Positions 1 through 9,700 of a DNA stretch of 64,000 nt are shown here, in pieces. The translations under genes were made by a program, and so were the position numbers. The stretch comes from Trematomus loennbergii (taxonomy: Eukaryota > Chordata > Actinopteri > Perciformes > Nototheniidae). The DNA is taken from contig JAAOOA010000162.1 in the NCBI GenBank assembly GCA_012861695.1, positions 529,263 through 593,262 of the forward strand, given 5' to 3'. Every line of letters starts with the position of its first letter. Positions within the stretch are counted from its first letter, which is position 1. Under the pieces are notes generated by a model, which saw only the letters and a list, made by a program, of their open reading frames with translations, was not told the DNA's origin and searched no databases.

Positions 1-257
1 GCCGGTCAAAATGTCCGGTAATAATTAGGGATGCTCTGATCGATTGGCCGCCGATCATTATCGGCCGATATTCACTCTTAATAGTTTGATCGGTGCTCTC
101 TATGAAGGCCGATCAGGAGAGCTAGATCCGATCGATATGGACATAAACGCGAGTGAAGTATAACCGGACGCGAGAGAGAGATCACATCAGCTGCTGCATA
201 ATCACCTGAAGCCCCGCCCACTGTTTAGCGAGCCGCATGAGGAACTGACGGGCTGTC

Positions 258-329
<72 letters not shown>

Positions 330-675
330 CCGTTTCTCCCGTGTTATTATCCAAAGTTAATGTACACTTTTGAATAATGTACTTTATCTACAAGTAGTTT
401 GTTTGAATGTAATAATGATGTTGTTTGTTGTTTGTGGAAGCGCATAATTTATTGAAAAATTAATCTGAACTTTTCGATCTGTTACGATTATAAACTGAAG
501 CAATATAAAAATGACTCCCATTAACTGAGTTTAAACATCAGCATATCCGGTCATAGTCAGGTAATTACCTGCTAACGGACACTCTGCTACACAATTCTTA
601 TTATTATTATTGAAACATGACCGGTAAGTTTCAAATTTGTCCGGTAAAATAAATTCTGTCCGGACATTTGACCGG
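1..675. mobile_element. DNA transposon with GCCGGTCA inverted ends, internally disrupted
   Basis: The window opens with GCCGGTCAAAATGTCCGG, and its inverted partner CCGGACATTTGACCGGC lies at 659-675, so the two ends of one element appear to frame this stretch. A second family-like motif (AGGGATGCTCTGATCGATTG, from about 28) and an AG microsatellite sit inside, suggesting nested insertions. No coding sequence was recognised. Because the left end coincides with the window edge, a target-site duplication cannot be checked. Confidence 0.4.
260..326. repeat. (AG)n microsatellite
   Basis: An uninterrupted AG dinucleotide tract of about 33 units inside the left-edge transposon region. Confidence 0.95.
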
Positions 676-689
676 CGAGAGAAAATCCT

Positions 690-905
690 AGCGGAAACCC
701 TGACGTACCTCAAGGAACTACTCTCCTCACAAACCTCCACACGCAACCTCCATTCTACAACCAACCATCTGCTTCCCCCCCAGCACCAAACTCCGCACCA
801 TGGGGGGGCTTTCTGTTCACCTGTGGAATTCCCTCCCAGACAAACTGAGGACTCCACAGACCACTGACTCCTTTCAGAAGGGCCTAAAAACCTTTCTTTT
901 TTTAA
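690..905 (+). mobile_element. L2-like LINE, end of ORF2 (5' part, split by insertion)
   Basis: The plus strand translates in broken frames to an L2-type ORF2 C-terminus: a segment like LRST-NQLL, then a proline-rich stretch, then residues resembling LWNSLPDKLRTPQTTDSF and KGLKTFLF. The reading stops at the TTAA where the 1.16-kb element at 906-2064 begins and resumes as the 3' tail at 2069. It is a dead 5'-truncated copy. Confidence 0.7.
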
Positions 906-2064
906 CCTGTTAAGCACCAAGCCTGTTTTTCATGTTTCAGGCTCGAAAATGACATGCCCAAAACAAATGACTACAACTTAACTTCTAAAAGGGTTATATG
1001 AATAATTCCTTTTATCAAAGCAAGGTTACATCTGTGAGTTGGATGTAGAAGTGTCAGAATCAATATAAATGTTTTTTATTTTAAAGAAAATTCAGATTTG
1101 ACATAGTAAAAGACTGTAAATTATAGTGTCCGTCCAAAAATTATTTTTTACAGATAGTAAAAACTACCCTGGATGATGGGTTAGTAGACTAAAAGCTTTA
1201 GGAATCCAAAGTACAACATATAATAAGTACCCTGTATCAAGATTGATGCAAAACAAGTGACATTTGACCTTTTTAGAGAGGTTTAGCCAAAACCACCCCA
1301 CCTCTGAGGTGATTTGGGTGAAAATGTTTTTTTCATATCTCTGGCCCCCCTTGGTCGATTTGGATGGTTGACACCTCTTTCTGACCGTTAGAGCCAATAG
1401 AATCGAAGGGGGAGGCTCCCACACACACACGTTGTGAAGAGAAAAGATGGGGGCTGCGCGCATGTAAATGTGCAGCAGAGTGAAGCGATCTCTAGCTCTG
1501 GCATTTGGAAACGAAAAAGCAGTTTTATTGCTTATGGATTATCAGAAATCATTTCAAAGAGGGCACAGATACATTGGATGAACCTATGGATTAACTGCAG
1601 CATCGTTTTTTTATCGTTTTAATGCCATTGAAGACCAGTTTTGACCAAGGTAAGCCATGTTAGCGTTTCTAGCTACCTAGCTCCACATGTTATGATGTAC
1701 GCTTTCGTTTATAGCGTCGCAAATGTTTATCACTGAGTGTTGAGGTTTTTTACACAGATTCTGTGTCTCCAGGAGACCAAAAACGAGTGGTTGGCTGTGC
1801 ATCTAGGATAAGTAATAAGGGAGTTATTGTGAGTTTAAGTGCCGTTTTAGGTTACATTTTTGCTCGTGGCTAATTCAGAGGCTGAGTGTTAGCATTGTGG
1901 GTTTTTTTTGGGAAAACTTTTTTAAAAGATCAGTTAGCTGAGTTTCTTCCCGTTACATGGATATAAAACATTCATAGTTTATTAAATATTAAGATTCCTT
2001 AGACGTTGTTTCCTGCAAATGACGCGTTTATCCGCCCGGTACCGGGGGGGCCGTGCGTAACAGG
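906..2064 (+). mobile_element. TTAA-type (piggyBac-like) non-autonomous element, copy A
   Basis: An element of 1159 bp bounded by TTAA at 902-905 and 2065-2068, with inverted ends CCTGTTAAGC and a degraded GTAACAGG. It is inserted in the L2 tail. Two related copies lie at 31946-33089 (opposite orientation) and about 34972-36104. Subterminal palindromes (GCCTG...CAGGC near the start, CCCGGTACCGGGG near 2036-2047) are shared with copy B. No transposase reading frame is visible. Confidence 0.75.
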
Positions 2065-2068
2065 TTAA

Positions 2069-2205
2069 AAGCCTTTTATTAAACTTGTGTTTCTTTAAAA
2101 AAAAAAAAAGAAGTATATGATGCCCCTTGTAGCACTTTGAGGTGACTTTTAGCAATGAAAGGTGCTTTACAAATAAAATGCATTATTATTATTATTATTC
2201 TTATC
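2069..2205 (+). mobile_element. L2-like LINE 3' tail (continuation)
   Basis: The continuation of the split L2 element. It has the conserved tail GGTGCTTTACAAATAAAATG followed by an ATT repeat, which is how L2-type fish LINEs end. Confidence 0.75.
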
Positions 2206-2690
2206 ATTAGGTTGGACACTCCAGGAGCCATCGGATGCCCCCCAGAGTCTCTTCACCCCAACTGGAACCCCCGATGCCGAACTCAGTCGTCAGGTGGAAA
2301 AACTATGGCAGATAGGTGTCCTCCCCTTTCAGAAAGAGCAAGGCATCACCAGATCCAAGCGCCCCTCCAGTCCAGTGGACCCCTTCCAGCAGCTCATTGA
2401 CCGGGTCCTGCGTCCCACTCTCAGTATGCAGATATCCGGATGACTACATCGTTCAAAGTGAGGTGTTGGGGCAGGTAAAGGCGGGGCTCGAAGCTAACCT
2501 GAAGAAGAGTGAGTTGGGGTATCTGGGGTCGATGGAGTCTCCTCTTTGGTGCCGGGATGGGTGGGAGGTGGTGGTAGGTAGCAGCAGGTGTATGTGCAAC
2601 ACATCTTCTTCTTAAGAAAAGCTTTAAGTACAATTCATTGTTTTTGTTCATTTAATATGAGGAGGTCTGAGAGACAGAGAGAAAACTAAT
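2206..2690. other. Unclassified, possible retroelement fragment
   Basis: About 480 bases without a recognisable gene. Short frames such as LSRQVEKLWQIGVLPFQKEQ and SPVDPFQQLIDRVL look like decayed coding sequence of some retroelement, but no diagnostic reverse-transcriptase or integrase motif is present, so I do not assign a family. Confidence 0.3.
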
Positions 2691-2734
2691 ATTTCCTCGT
2701 TCTCTCCGTATATAATAATCCTAAACAAAACGCA

Positions 2735-3426
2735 ATGCCACCAAAAAAGATTCCTCCGCATGCTGAGGAGGTTGACAACATTAAACGATCGTTAGACATG
2801 TTGACGGAGGAGGTATCTGTTGTAAGACAGCAACAGATAGCAACTATGAGCCTGGTGGAGGAAGTTAAAGCCCTGAGGCTAGAAAACTCCGAAAAGAAAA
2901 GAGGATATTCTCGCTGGAAAATCGGGTGGATGAGCTGGAACAATACACCCGAATTAACAACATCATAATCACTGGACTGGAGACGAAACCCCGCTCATAC
3001 GGGGCGGCGAGGAGGATGAAAGGAGGGGACACAAGCGAGGAGGATGCTACATCTGTGGAGCTACAGGTGATGGCCTTCCTCAACACCAAGGGAATAGAGA
3101 TTGACAGCGACAACATCAAGGCCTGTCACCCGCTACCACGGAGAAATAAAACTGATAAACCGGCAATAATAATAAGTTTTGCCAACAGAAAACAGAAAAC
3201 TGAACCTCTGAAACAGGGAAGACGGCTTAAGGGCTCGGATGTATATATGAATGAACACCTCACTAAAAGAAATTTTCGCCAGAAAGGCCCGATTCCTGAG
3301 AACAGCAAAAAATACAATCAACATGGACTGCAAACTGCAAAATCTTCATCAAGCCTAACGGATCACCAGAACAAGCCAAAGTGTTAATCATCAGGGACCT
3401 GGAGGAACTGGAAAAATACCAATGAA
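2735..3426 (+). pseudogene. LINE ORF1 (nucleic-acid-binding chaperone-like), frameshifted
   Basis: The first open part begins with MPPKKIPPH, followed by a coiled-coil-like region. The frame then shifts near 2920-2960 and continues with the segments VDELEQYTRINNIIITGLE, ACHPLPRR, KPAIIISFANRKQK and GSDVYMNEHLTKRN, before another shift and a C-terminal RDLEELEKY-like end. This layout (coiled coil, then an RRM-like module) is typical of ORF1 proteins of non-LTR retrotransposons that bind their own RNA. ORF2 starts about 35 bases downstream. It is broken by at least two frameshifts and is inactive. Confidence 0.75.
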
Positions 3427-3462
3427 ACAAATCAGACAAGGTAACGAAAATAAAACACTACC

Positions 3463-3563
3463 ATGACAATTCCAGATAATATACACATATCTCCATCAAG
3501 ACTAGAAACGTTTGCATATACAGAGCATGAAGCACAGGACATGGAAAATGACATTGATCCGGT
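3463..3563 (+). pseudogene. LINE ORF2 N-terminal fragment
   Basis: An ATG followed by about 33 open codons (MTIPDNIHIS... to ...MENDIDP) lies directly after ORF1, where ORF2 of such LINEs normally starts. It is cut off by the hAT-like element at 3564. The endonuclease part that should follow is missing, because the sequence resumes in the region just before the reverse transcriptase near 3980. Confidence 0.55.
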
Positions 3564-3957
3564 CAGGCCGGCTCTAGACAATTTGCCGCCCAAGGCGAGA
3601 TTTTAGCTGGCGCCCCCCCAGCCAGAAAATCGTACAATAGAAAATATAAAGATTAATAGAGTATCCAAGGAATACACAATGGAATGGGGGATGGACGTCA
3701 CATCCTCAAGGGGGTCTGGGGTATGCCCGCCCGGGAAGAAATGTTTGAACATTTTAAAGTAAAATGCTTCAATCTGGTGCACTTTATATCCGTTAGAGCA
3801 GCTGCCGGTGCGCCCTTCCCTCTCTCCCTCGCTCGCTCCCACGCTCGCACTTTGGCTGTGAGCTGCGGGCGCCCATCGTACAGGCAAATGAAAAGTGTAA
3901 CCGGATGAAAAGGGAGTTACATTTACTTAATTATGAATGTTTTACATCAAGGCCGAG
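3564..3957 (+). mobile_element. hAT-like element (CAGGGCCGGCTCTAG family), 3'-truncated copy
   Basis: It starts CAGGCCGGCTCTAGACAATT, matching the left end of the intact copy at 23037-23789, and shares the internal segments GCACTTTGGCTGTGAGCTGC and ACATCAAGGCCGA in the same order. The right inverted end is absent, so this copy was truncated together with part of the host LINE. Confidence 0.7.
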
Positions 3958-3979
3958 AACCCATATTCTGAGGATATGT

Positions 3980-4812
3980 AAAAAAGAATACTATAATAAA
4001 ATATTAGAGAAATAAGAATAATATGAAAGGTTTATGGAAAGTATTAAATAGTGTCATTAGAAATGGAGCAAAAAGTTCAGGTTACCCTGAGTTTTTTGTG
4101 GACAAAAATAATGTTATTAATAATACAGAAGATGTGGTTAATGGTTTTAATGAATTCTTTGTAAATGTGGGGCCAGATCTGGCAGAAAAAATTAAAACCG
4201 TAGAAACAACTAAAGGGGAAGATACGGACCTCTGGAATGAAAACAATAGCTCTTTCTTCCTCACACCAGTCGAAGAAAAATAAATCATAGATACTGTGCG
4301 AAAATGTAAAAGCAAATCCTCGACCGATTGGAATAATATTGATATGATTATAGTAAAAAACATTATTGAAGAAATTGCAGAACCATTGACTCATCTCTTT
4401 AACTTGTCTTTTCAATCTGGTAAATTCCTAAATAAATGAAAATAGCTAAAGTTATACCATTATATAAACTGGGGATAAACACCATTACACAAATTACAGA
4501 CCTGTTTCATTGCTCTCTCAGTTTTCCAAGATCCTTGAAAAGCTTTTTACAAAAAGACTTGACAGTTTCATGGAAACACATCAGCTTTTGGACGACAGTC
4601 AATATGGATTCAGGAAAGATAGATCAACATCTATGGCACTAATGGAATAAGTGAGGAAATAGCAAACTGCATGGACAATAAAAAAACAAGCAGTGGGAAT
4701 ATTTATAGACTTACAAAAGCATTTGCCACCATAGATCACAATATTTTACTGATAAAACTGGAACGGTATGGCATCGGAGGGGTGGGATTAGACTGGGTGA
4801 GAGATTATTTAA
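3980..4812 (+). pseudogene. LINE ORF2 reverse transcriptase, first part
   Basis: The broken frames read as the pre-fingers and fingers region: LWKVLNSVIRNGAKSSGYP, FNEFFVNVGPDLAEKIK, then segments equivalent to FRPVSLLPQFSKILEKL, DDSQYGF and FIDLQKAF (first catalytic Asp region), ending at WVRDYL. Stops and frameshifts are frequent. The frame is interrupted precisely at TTAA (4809-4812) by a small transposon and resumes at 5268. It belongs broadly to the L2/CR1/Rex group of LINEs. Confidence 0.75.
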
Positions 4813-5263
4813 AGTGGACCTATCATGCTATATTTGAATAATATAGTGTAGGACCATACCTACCAAAATACCAAACAGATCATGCATTTTAGCCATGCCT
4901 CATTTTGCTCAATTTGACATTTTTTAGATCTGTTTTTAGCAAGGGTTGATTCTGTGAGCAACAGCACCATCTAGAGGCCTGGCATTGTACTACAACGTCT
5001 CCAGCGCTTTCGAACGGCAATTTGTCTCCTCCTGATTGGTGGAGTTGGCCCAATAGCCGTAGCGCCACTGTCCGACGTCAGGACAGTGTTCAAATCTGGA
5101 TCAGTTTTATCAGATCCGTTGCAGCCCTTTTTTAGAGATTTGGGTATGGAGGAAAATAGAGAGGGTTGTGTTTTCTGACACTTGGTGAGTTCCCTGGAAC
5201 ACCGGGGACACATATTCATGTATAAAAGACGTACAAAAGGGCATTTTGCACGATAGGTCCCCT
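4813..5263. mobile_element. TTAA-type MITE (GGACCTATCATGC ends) inside the LINE
   Basis: A 451-bp element with left end AGTGGACCTATCATGC and right end GCACGATAGGTCCCCT, flanked by TTAA on both sides (4809-4812 and 5264-5267). Removing it and one TTAA rejoins the reverse-transcriptase frame. It is related to the larger copy at 8753-10509, sharing the CACCGGGGACACAT segment and both ends. Confidence 0.8.
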
Positions 5264-5267
5264 TTAA

Positions 5268-6031
5268 GCAACAGACAACAATTTGTTGAAATTGATGAAC
5301 ATAAATCAGAATACATGAAATAACTTGTGGAGTACCTCAGGGGTCCGTGTTGGGTCCAAAAGCTGTTCATAATATACATCAACGACATTTGCAGAGTATC
5401 AATATATTGAAATTTATTTTATTGCAGATGACACTAATATTTTTTGTTCCGGTGACAATTTGAAAGAGCTAATGGAAGTGATAACAGCAGAAATGATTAA
5501 AGTAAAACATTGGTTTGACACAAACAAATTATCATAAGCAAAACAAAGATTATGTTATTTGGAAAACATAAAACAAATCCACAGGTGCAATTATACTAGA
5601 TAACATAAACATAGAAAGAGTATGAAATGAAGTTCCTTGGTGTGGTTTGAGACCACAAAATCAGCTGGAAACCTCATATCAATCATGTAAAAGCAAAACT
5701 GGCGAAAACTATCGCAATATTGGGAAAAGCCAGACACATTCTGGACCACAACTCATTGTATACTCTATATAACACACTCATATTGCCATATCTGATTTAC
5801 TGTGTGGAGATTTGGGGAAACACGTACAAAACCAACCTACAGCCGTTATGCACATTACAAAAAAGGGCTATAAGAGTTATCAATAATGTTGGATATCTTG
5901 AACACACTAATGTATTATTTTTGAAGTCACACATATTGAAGTTCACTGATCTGGTTAAATTTAAAACAGCACAAATCATGTACAGAGCAAGACATAATCT
6001 ACTTCCTAGGAAATTAAAACATTGTTCGTAG
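5268..6031 (+). pseudogene. LINE ORF2 reverse transcriptase, second part and C-terminus
   Basis: It resumes with SNRQQFVEI, then CGVPQGSVLGP (the conserved PQG block), FYFIADDTNIF containing the ADD catalytic pair, and thumb-like sequence to an open C-terminal stretch of about 100 residues with YNTLILPYLIYCVEIWGNTY and LQKRAIRVINN. These are standard landmarks of the CR1/L2/Rex-type ORF2 C-terminus. Several frameshifts make it inactive. Confidence 0.8.
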
Positions 6032-6522
6032 ACAGTTTAAACAACTCAAGGTCAGAACAACTCTGAGAAGTATGAGTATAACAATCTGTGGGGTGATTTT
6101 ATGGAATGGTTTGGAGCAGGAGTTAAAACAAAGCACAAGCATAATTCAGTTTAAAAGGATGTACAGAAACACTTTTTTGGAAAACTATGAGAATGAAGAG
6201 AGGTGATTGAAGATGAAAAAATTATTGTATATGTATGTATTAATGTAAATGTAAGTAGGAATAACTTGCATAATGATTTAAAGGACAATCATTGATCAAG
6301 TAAGGGGTGGGAATTAATAAGCATTTGCTTCCTCCTACTCCCTTTCGGACACATATGATTTATTATTATTATTAATATGAAGACTTTTTGTTGAATATAT
6401 AAATATTATCATGAATGTGGATAAATACTGTACTTTAACAATACGGTATTCTGTTTTTCACATTTGTTATTTTTTTATTTGTTATTTTTTTAATCTGTTC
6501 GAAATAAAGATTGAAATGAAAT
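6032..6522 (+). mobile_element. LINE 3' end and untranslated tail
   Basis: This stretch carries the end of the ORF2 homology (RTTLRSMSITICGVILWNGL-like), then an AT-rich tail with CTCCCTTTCGGACACATATG, an ATT repeat and the final TTCGAAATAAAGATTGAAAT, the usual 3' terminus of this fish LINE type. Confidence 0.65.
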
Positions 6523-6569
6523 ATTGAGGAGAGCCAACAGGAAGTCTCTCATCAGCTGCAGCCTTCTTC

Positions 6570-6575
6570 TTTATT
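6570..6575 (-). terminator. NLR polyadenylation signal
   Basis: AATAAA on the minus strand, about 170 bases beyond the tentative stop codon, in a suitable position for the 3' end of the NLR transcript. Confidence 0.4.
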
Positions 6576-6731
6576 TTCCAAAATGCCTCCACGCTCCTCT
6601 TCACGTCTCAAACTCGCCCCGTGATGAATAAACTGAGAACAAATAAAACCTGAGCTTACAGATTTGTCTGGAACACCAGAAAAACGTGTTGAAACCTCAA
6701 TAAATAAACTTCACACGGTACGACCTCTCAC

Positions 6732-6759
6732 CTTTCTGTGTGTCTTCACTTCCTGTCAC
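6732..6759 (-). CDS. NLR terminal coding exon (tentative)
   Basis: A 28-bp segment between the acceptor CTCTCAG and donor GTGAGAGG. In frame it adds CDRK and a TGA at 6748-6746. A further untranslated exon could begin near 6626 and run to the AATAAA signal. Confidence 0.35.
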
Positions 6760-9700
6760 CTGAGAGGAGAAGGAGAGAGAGAGAGAATAATGATGATAAT
6801 AAAACAAGAGAAACAGCCAGAATGATGAAGAGAGAAAGAAGAGTGTTGTTTTCCTCTGAGGTCACGCTCCATTAAAGAGTTTATATCTTGATGAATGGAG
6901 GATATGGTTTCAGTACTCACAGGTCTTCTGGATCGTGGCTCTGATCGTCTCTCCTCTGATCCTGTAGAGATGAACACAATCCAACAGTTTAGATCCAGTT
7001 TAAAATAAGTGTTAGTTCTTTGAGTCAGCTTCAGAGTCCTGATCTCATGCTTTACATCCCATCATATCTTCTCTGCAAACACTACGACTGCCTGCCACAG
7101 CTCTCAGCTGCATGACAGGAAGTAACCAGTCATTGGTCTAGAACAGGGGGGTCCAAACTTTTTCACCGAGGGCCACATACAGAAAAATATATAAAGGTCT
7201 GGGCCGCTCTCTAGAGGTATGTTGCCTCATAAGTTCAGTTATAAGTCAGGAAACTCAATCAAATGAAGGTAAAGGATGCTTGTTACTTGAAGATGCTTTA
7301 AGAAACAAAACAGCTCCAGCTCTCCAGAGGGTTTACTTTATTCTGTCAGCAGCTCATTCCTTTAAACAGGAGCTTCAGATTGATTATAATTACAGGAAAT
7401 ATGAAGGGTTTATTTCACGCTTGTTATAAAATAAGTTATTGGGCTTTTTTCTTATCAAGTTAGATTTGTTAGAAATGTTTTCAGCTTTAATTGACTGAAT
7501 TTATTTTAAAGGTGGGCTTATTAACACATGAATACTACTGTGTAATATATGTGTACATATATATTTAAGAAGTACAATATAAGACAAGCAGAAGTTTCTT
7601 TGTGGGCCATTTCATTATACTTTCAGAATTTGCTGGCAGAGGGCCGCATTTGGCCCCCGGGCCGCAGTTTGGACACCCCTGGGCTAGAAACTAAAAACAT
7701 CCCATAAGAACAGAACTACCTTTCCCACTCTTCTGTAAAACCCCATATGTCTGTTAGAGAGTTGATTACTAAAGTGTGGCTTTGCATGTTCAGCTGGCCT
7801 TCTATAGTTGATGGAAGAATGAAAGAGCCTGCAGTCAGTGGGTAACATCACTGATCTGTTTCCCCAGTGAGAGAAACACCTCCCTGTGGTTCATACAATA
7901 CTGCTGAACCAGCAGAGACCCCTTACTGACCTGAGAGTCTCCAGTCTGCAGTCTGGACTCTCCAGAAGATCTCTCAGCAGCTTCTCTGAATCCTGCAGAT
8001 CGTTGCTCAGGTCCAGATCTCTCAGATGGATGTTGGACTTCAGAGCTGAGGCCAGAGCAGAACAGCTGATCTCTGACAAACTGCAGCTCATCACTGAATA
8101 AAGAAAACATGATGAGGATACAAATCTGTTTATAATCAGATGTGTTACTCAACATTGAAATGAATGGGAACAAAAAAACATGTCTTCTTCAGAAAGTCAA
8201 CTTTATCCTGTAAAACTAATATTACTTCAGATGAACTTTATTCAGACGTTATCGTTTACTAAATATTAAAAACATAGATTTACTTTTACAACTAACATCT
8301 ATTACAGTTCCTTTAAGAATCAGTCAACATTATCTCTGCAGTTCTTACTTTAGTACCTACAAATGAAAGTATGAATAAAAGAACATTTACAACTTTATAG
8401 ATGTAAGTTAATTATGTAGAAGAATCAGGTTGAATAACTAATGAAACATGAGATCTCCAGCAGTAACAGAGAGTCAGTGAACTGACCTGAGAGTCTCCAG
8501 TCTGCAGTCTGGACTCTCCAGAAGATCTCTCAGCAGCTCCACTCCTGAATCCTTCAGAGCGTTGTGACTCAGGTCCAGATCTCTCAGATGGATGTTGGAC
8601 TTCAGAGCTGAGATCAGAGCAGAACAGCTGATCTCTGACAAACTGCAGCCTCAGTCTGAATAAAGAAAACATGATGTAACTTTAGAAAACAAAGTTCCTG
8701 TTTGAAATAACTCCAGGTTTAATAATCTGTTCAGAGTTAAACAGGGTTTTAAAGGTCTCCTATCATGCTATTTTAGGCATATATTATGGGTCTCAGATAT
8801 ACACAAATATATAAAAACATGTCTATGATGTGTTTTGCTCAAAATACCAAACAGATCATGCATTTTAGAAATCCCTCATATCCCTCTGTTCCAGCTGTTA
8901 GAGAAGAGCAGGTTCGGGTCCTTAGCTTGAAAAAAAAAAGGAGGTGGAGCTAATGCCTGATCAGAATTCTACCAGCAGAAACTCAGCTAAATGCTGCCGT
9001 GATTAAACTCCATATCATGTTCCAAACCACATCAAGGATTCTCTCTGAAACAGTATGGAGCTCAAACTTTCTCTCTCTCAGGTTTACCACAAGGTGAGTT
9101 CCTTCATTTCCTGCTTCTTCACACATGCTCTCCAGTACAGGTTAGCTCTGAGTGTTAGCATGCTAATGTAAACACAGACCATATTACTTCCAGAACACGT
9201 CTCATTGTTTCTGACAGCAACGTTTCTGATTGGCCCGTTGGTGTAAAGCCCGCCCACATTTAGTAATGCCGTCATGACGCAGCAAATCTGGATCAGCTCC
9301 GTTGTTCCCCCGTTTTTAGAGATGTGGGTACGGAGGAAAAGAGAGAGGGGTTTTTCCTGACACTTTGTGAGTCTGACACCCACTGACACACCGGGGACGG
9401 GACACACCGGGGACACAGGGACACACCGGGGACACATATGCGGCTTTCACACCGGCGCTTTTCACTTTCTAGCTCCTTGCGAGAGCTTTTCTGGTTCAGC
9501 TCCCGTTTCCCTTTTCAGCTCCCGCTCTGTTCACACCACTCACACCGCTCAAGAGCCGGGATGGTACTGCGTCATTGCCTCATGGTTTGCGTCATGACGT
9601 AACCGTTTACGTGCCTGCTTCCTAAAACCCAAACCGCGCGGAAATCACAACAACAATGGCCGATTGTATTGAAGCGCTGTTCGCTGTGGTTATCCTCTAC

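Noticed and set aside
2206..2480. DIRS or Ty3-type retroelement
   Set aside because: Only vague resemblance in short frames; no reverse transcriptase, integrase or recombinase motif, so left unclassified.
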